Assembly: GCF_000346465.2 (NCBI RefSeq)
Contig: NC_034009.1
Coordinates: 33,831,251 to 33,895,250 of the forward strand
Source: Prunus persica
Taxonomy: Eukaryota; Streptophyta; Magnoliopsida; Rosales; Rosaceae
Length of the DNA: 64,000 nucleotides
Reading direction: 5' to 3'
The notes below the pieces were generated by a model. It saw only the letters and a list, made by a program, of their open reading frames with translations, made no database searches and had not been told where the DNA came from. Position 1 is the stretch's first letter, and each line of letters begins with the position of its first letter. The translations under genes were made by a program, and so were the position numbers. Positions 61,355 to 64,000 of the stretch are shown piece by piece.

Positions 61355-63897
61355 TTAATTTGCACCTCGGCACTTTCTCAGACCGGCCCTTATCTCCTTC
61401 AACATCTCGTCGACTCTGATGCCTTTCCTGCAAAAACCAACATAGTTGAAACTTTTATTTAAGGTGCTGCTCTTGTTACTTCATATATACAACTAAGCAG
61501 GAGTATAGTGAGGAATATACATCTGTAGTAAATAATCTGTAAGAAAAATAAACAAGAACGCTAAAATGTAGTTCCAACTGAAAAGCTGTGTGAGGCATGC
61601 ATATTCAACATTGTGCAAAATAGTTCTCTACTTATGTTTTCGGTCACAGAAACAATTACCCATGAAGAATTTTAAAAAAAATCCAGGATTTTGTTTTGTA
61701 AAACTTGAACATTTAAATAGTTTTTATTGTGGAACCCAAAAATTCTATAAATATTTTACATGTAGGAGATTCATAAAAAACAAATTCTTCTCTCCCTCAA
61801 GGCTTTGACTGAAACCCAAAAGGATGGGGAGCCGTTTAGAAGGGTGTAGAGAAACCTGAATGAGGATATCGGCTACTATGTGGATAAGGATAACATAGCA
61901 AACAAACATGTTAACTTTATTTTACCTCCCAATGGAAGTTACTAATTCTTTACCCCAAAAAAATGAAATGGAAGTTATTAATAAAATCATTGATAATATG
62001 CCGTCATTAAAAAAAAATATTCCCAAATAAATAGATTTCACTTTTTTTTCTTCAATGAGAATGGAAAGTCCTTTTCTTTAGTTTCAAAACATTAGCAAAT
62101 GACCATTTTTCGTGCGCACAGGAAAAATATAGGAGGCTGTCAAATAACAATAACAAATAACACCGGTGGAGAAAAAGATAGCACTCGAAAAACAGAAGAT
62201 AAAGTTTTAGGGATAGAACTTACAAAACACTGACTCCTACAATGGCGAGGGGTCGTGGATAGTCCTCAATATCTTTATCCTTCTTGTCTTTAGTAAGAAC
62301 TCTTGGAGAACTCCCATCTGCATTCCCACCTTCAGAGGACAGCTGTTGAACTGCACCTGTACTGCTCATTTCTGGCTCAGAAGATGGCCTATCAACACCA
62401 AGTTTCATTATTTCTTCCGTCAAAGATGGAAGCCTGTCTTTTGCCTGAAATGCGAAGATATATTTCAATCAAACATGAGATTTAGGAGATGACGTTATTT
62501 CACTGAACAAGATATTAGTGACCAGCACAGAACAGAGATAGGAACCAGGATGCATTTTCCACAGTAGAAAAGATTAAAAAACAAACGACACAAACCTCGG
62601 GAAGGTCAATTTTATTCAACACCACAATGTATGGTCGTTCAAGGTAATCAGGATTATACATTCGCAATTCCTGCAAATATGAGGCCGGTAGTTAGCATCA
62701 GGTCAAATACTGACATGCGGAGGGAAGGGGGAAAAAAGAAGGAAAAGTCGAGCACATGGTAAACACTCCCACTAATTCAAATCTTCTCCATATCAAAACA
62801 ACAGAGGCTAACCAGTAATCACAAGGGGAAAAACTAACTACCATTAAAGAATCATCATTCATAGGGTAACGGCACAATAATGACATTTAACAACAAGCAA
62901 CTAGAATGAAAGTTTGATATCAGTAATTACACACTAACTTATTAATAAAAAAATACAGCACATGAATAACAGGACACATACTTCTTTGACGGTTCTGTAG
63001 TCATTTACAGGATTCTCGGCTGCGGCATCAACAACATGGACCAATAGCCGGGTCCTCCTCAGATGCCTCAAGAAATTGCGACCAAGACCCTAAAGGATGA
63101 CCAGAGTTTGAATTTAGACAATTGGAGCTTTAGCATAAGTGAGTAAACAAGATAGAAAAACATTACCTTCCCAAGATGAGCCCCTTAGAAAAACATTACC
63201 TTCCCAAGATGAGCCCCTTCGATAAGACCAGGCAAATCTGCCAATGTTGCTTCAGAAGAATACATCTGTGGCCCTAAACTTGGGTCACCATCAAGGCGTC
63301 CAAGGTTCGGCATTAAGGTTGTGAAAGGATAATCCGCAATATCAGGTCTTGCAAGTGTAGTGGCTGACAAAAGGGTTGATTTTCCAGCATTTGGAAGGCC
63401 CTACAACAAAGGCAGGCACATATTAGCAATCTAAAGACCATACTAATACCTTTACTAAGTAGCCTTGCTCTATAATTTCTTTATTCTCCACCCATGAAAG
63501 GCCAAATATAATCTATAACAAAAAAGAAAAACTTAACAAGGAATACTTGTTTACATTTACTCAATTAAAATTTTTAATGGAGTTAGAAGGGTTTTTCTCT
63601 TCGATTCTATTCCAAATTAACTTGATCAAAAGATTTATTACTCCATTTCATTGTACAAACAACCGGTGAGGTATTGTCTATTTTTTGGAAATCTAGGTAC
63701 CAAGAGTGTCAGTTACCAACAGTTTCATTAACACATCACAATGTGATCATTGAACTTCTATGAGCAGAACTTCAAAATAAAAAGGAACCCCAGGGAGAGA
63801 ACAGGAAAACAATACTTACAACCAAACCAACATCAGCAACAACTCGCAGAATCAACTCTAGACTAACCTCCTCTCCTGGTTGACCAACAGCTAAAAC
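61355..63897 (-). CDS. OBGC: Chloroplast Obg GTPase (ObgC), 3' part (partial at right edge)
   Basis: Seven exons are readable: 63820-63897, 63200-63400, 62982-63089, 62596-62670, 62224-62444, 61355-61427 and the upstream ones beyond the window (six coding exons lie inside). They give about 250 C-terminal residues; the N-terminal Obg fold and transit peptide are beyond base 64000. G motifs are visible: G1 [10 protein letters not shown]2 [10 protein letters not shown]3 ADLPG, G4 NKID (in [10 protein letters not shown]) and a G5-like [25 protein letters not shown] matches plant ObgC/CPSAR1 rather than the mitochondrial Obg. Family members are essential for chloroplast ribosome assembly and thylakoid development. 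The 63200 splice donor is duplicated 33 bases downstream. Confidence 0.9.
63153..63218. repeat. 33-bp perfect tandem duplication over a splice donor
   Basis: The 33-base unit starting TAGAAAAACATTACCTTCCC occurs twice in a row (63153-63185 and 63186-63218) without mismatch. It covers the last bases of an OBGC exon, its GTAATG donor and the start of the intron. Confidence 0.95.
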
Positions 63898-64000
63898 CTG
63901 CAACCATCTGAAAATGGCTTACAAACCGTTTCAAAATAAGAAACACACATATGACTAAAATAGTCTGGTTATTGGATAAGTTATATTTTTCTACTGCTTG

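Overview
The window is ordinary nuclear DNA of a core eudicot plant. The genes are AT-rich and intron-containing, with canonical GT-AG exons, CT/GA-, TA- and AC-rich microsatellites, and short transposable elements in the spacers and introns. The gene set (euAP3-type MADS-box, SHI/SRS, DREB2, BBX, WAT1, V-ATPase subunit a, chloroplast Obg) fits a flowering plant. A rosid is plausible, but the species cannot be fixed from the sequence alone. Exons below were read by eye from splice sites, reading-frame continuity and family similarity.

Layout. (1) 1-112 (+) is the last exon of an SH3-domain protein. (2) 1508-2682 (-) is a BBX21-type double B-box factor, followed by a gene-poor 6 kb spacer with two inverted MITE copies (5212-6043). 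(3) 8675-14067 (-) is an MCRS-N/FHA protein (EMB1967 type). (4) 15852-17801 (-) is a euAP3/DEF MADS-box gene with a frameshift in its C-terminal motifs. (5) 18933-25097 (-) is V-ATPase subunit a in 18 coding exons; its intron 13 holds a TIR element and a 100-N assembly gap. (6) 25098-30027 is a spacer with a Mutator-like MITE. (7) 30028-31639 (-) is an SRS5-like SHI-family factor. (8) 36035-37976 (-) is an RD19-type cysteine protease, divergent from (9) 39108-41178 (+), TFIIF beta. (10) 41179-47892 is a spacer with a hairpin element. (11) 47893-50091 (+) is WAT1. (12) 51755-54028 (-) is an NPF transporter. (13) 55990-58178 (+) is a purple acid phosphatase. (14) 59246-60013 (-) is a DREB2D-like AP2/ERF factor. 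(15) 61355-63897 and beyond (-) is the 3' part of a chloroplast Obg GTPase with a duplicated splice donor.

Plant genes are not in operons, so the main contextual message is synteny. As I recall the Arabidopsis map, orthologues of several neighbours sit together there on separate duplicated segments: DREB2D, WAT1, TFIIF beta, SRS5, an FHA protein and BBX21 on chromosome 1; AP3 next to EMB1967 on chromosome 3; VHA-a next to an RD19 protease on chromosomes 2 and 4. This window appears to hold the unfractionated ancestral order.

I found no novel multi-gene system. The points most worth checking are: the AP3-like gene that loses its PI-derived and euAP3 motifs by frameshift; the element in the VHA-a intron whose interior resembles intron 4 of that same AP3-like gene; and the 33-bp duplication in the Obg gene that creates two identical 5' splice sites, one of which would add an in-frame stop.
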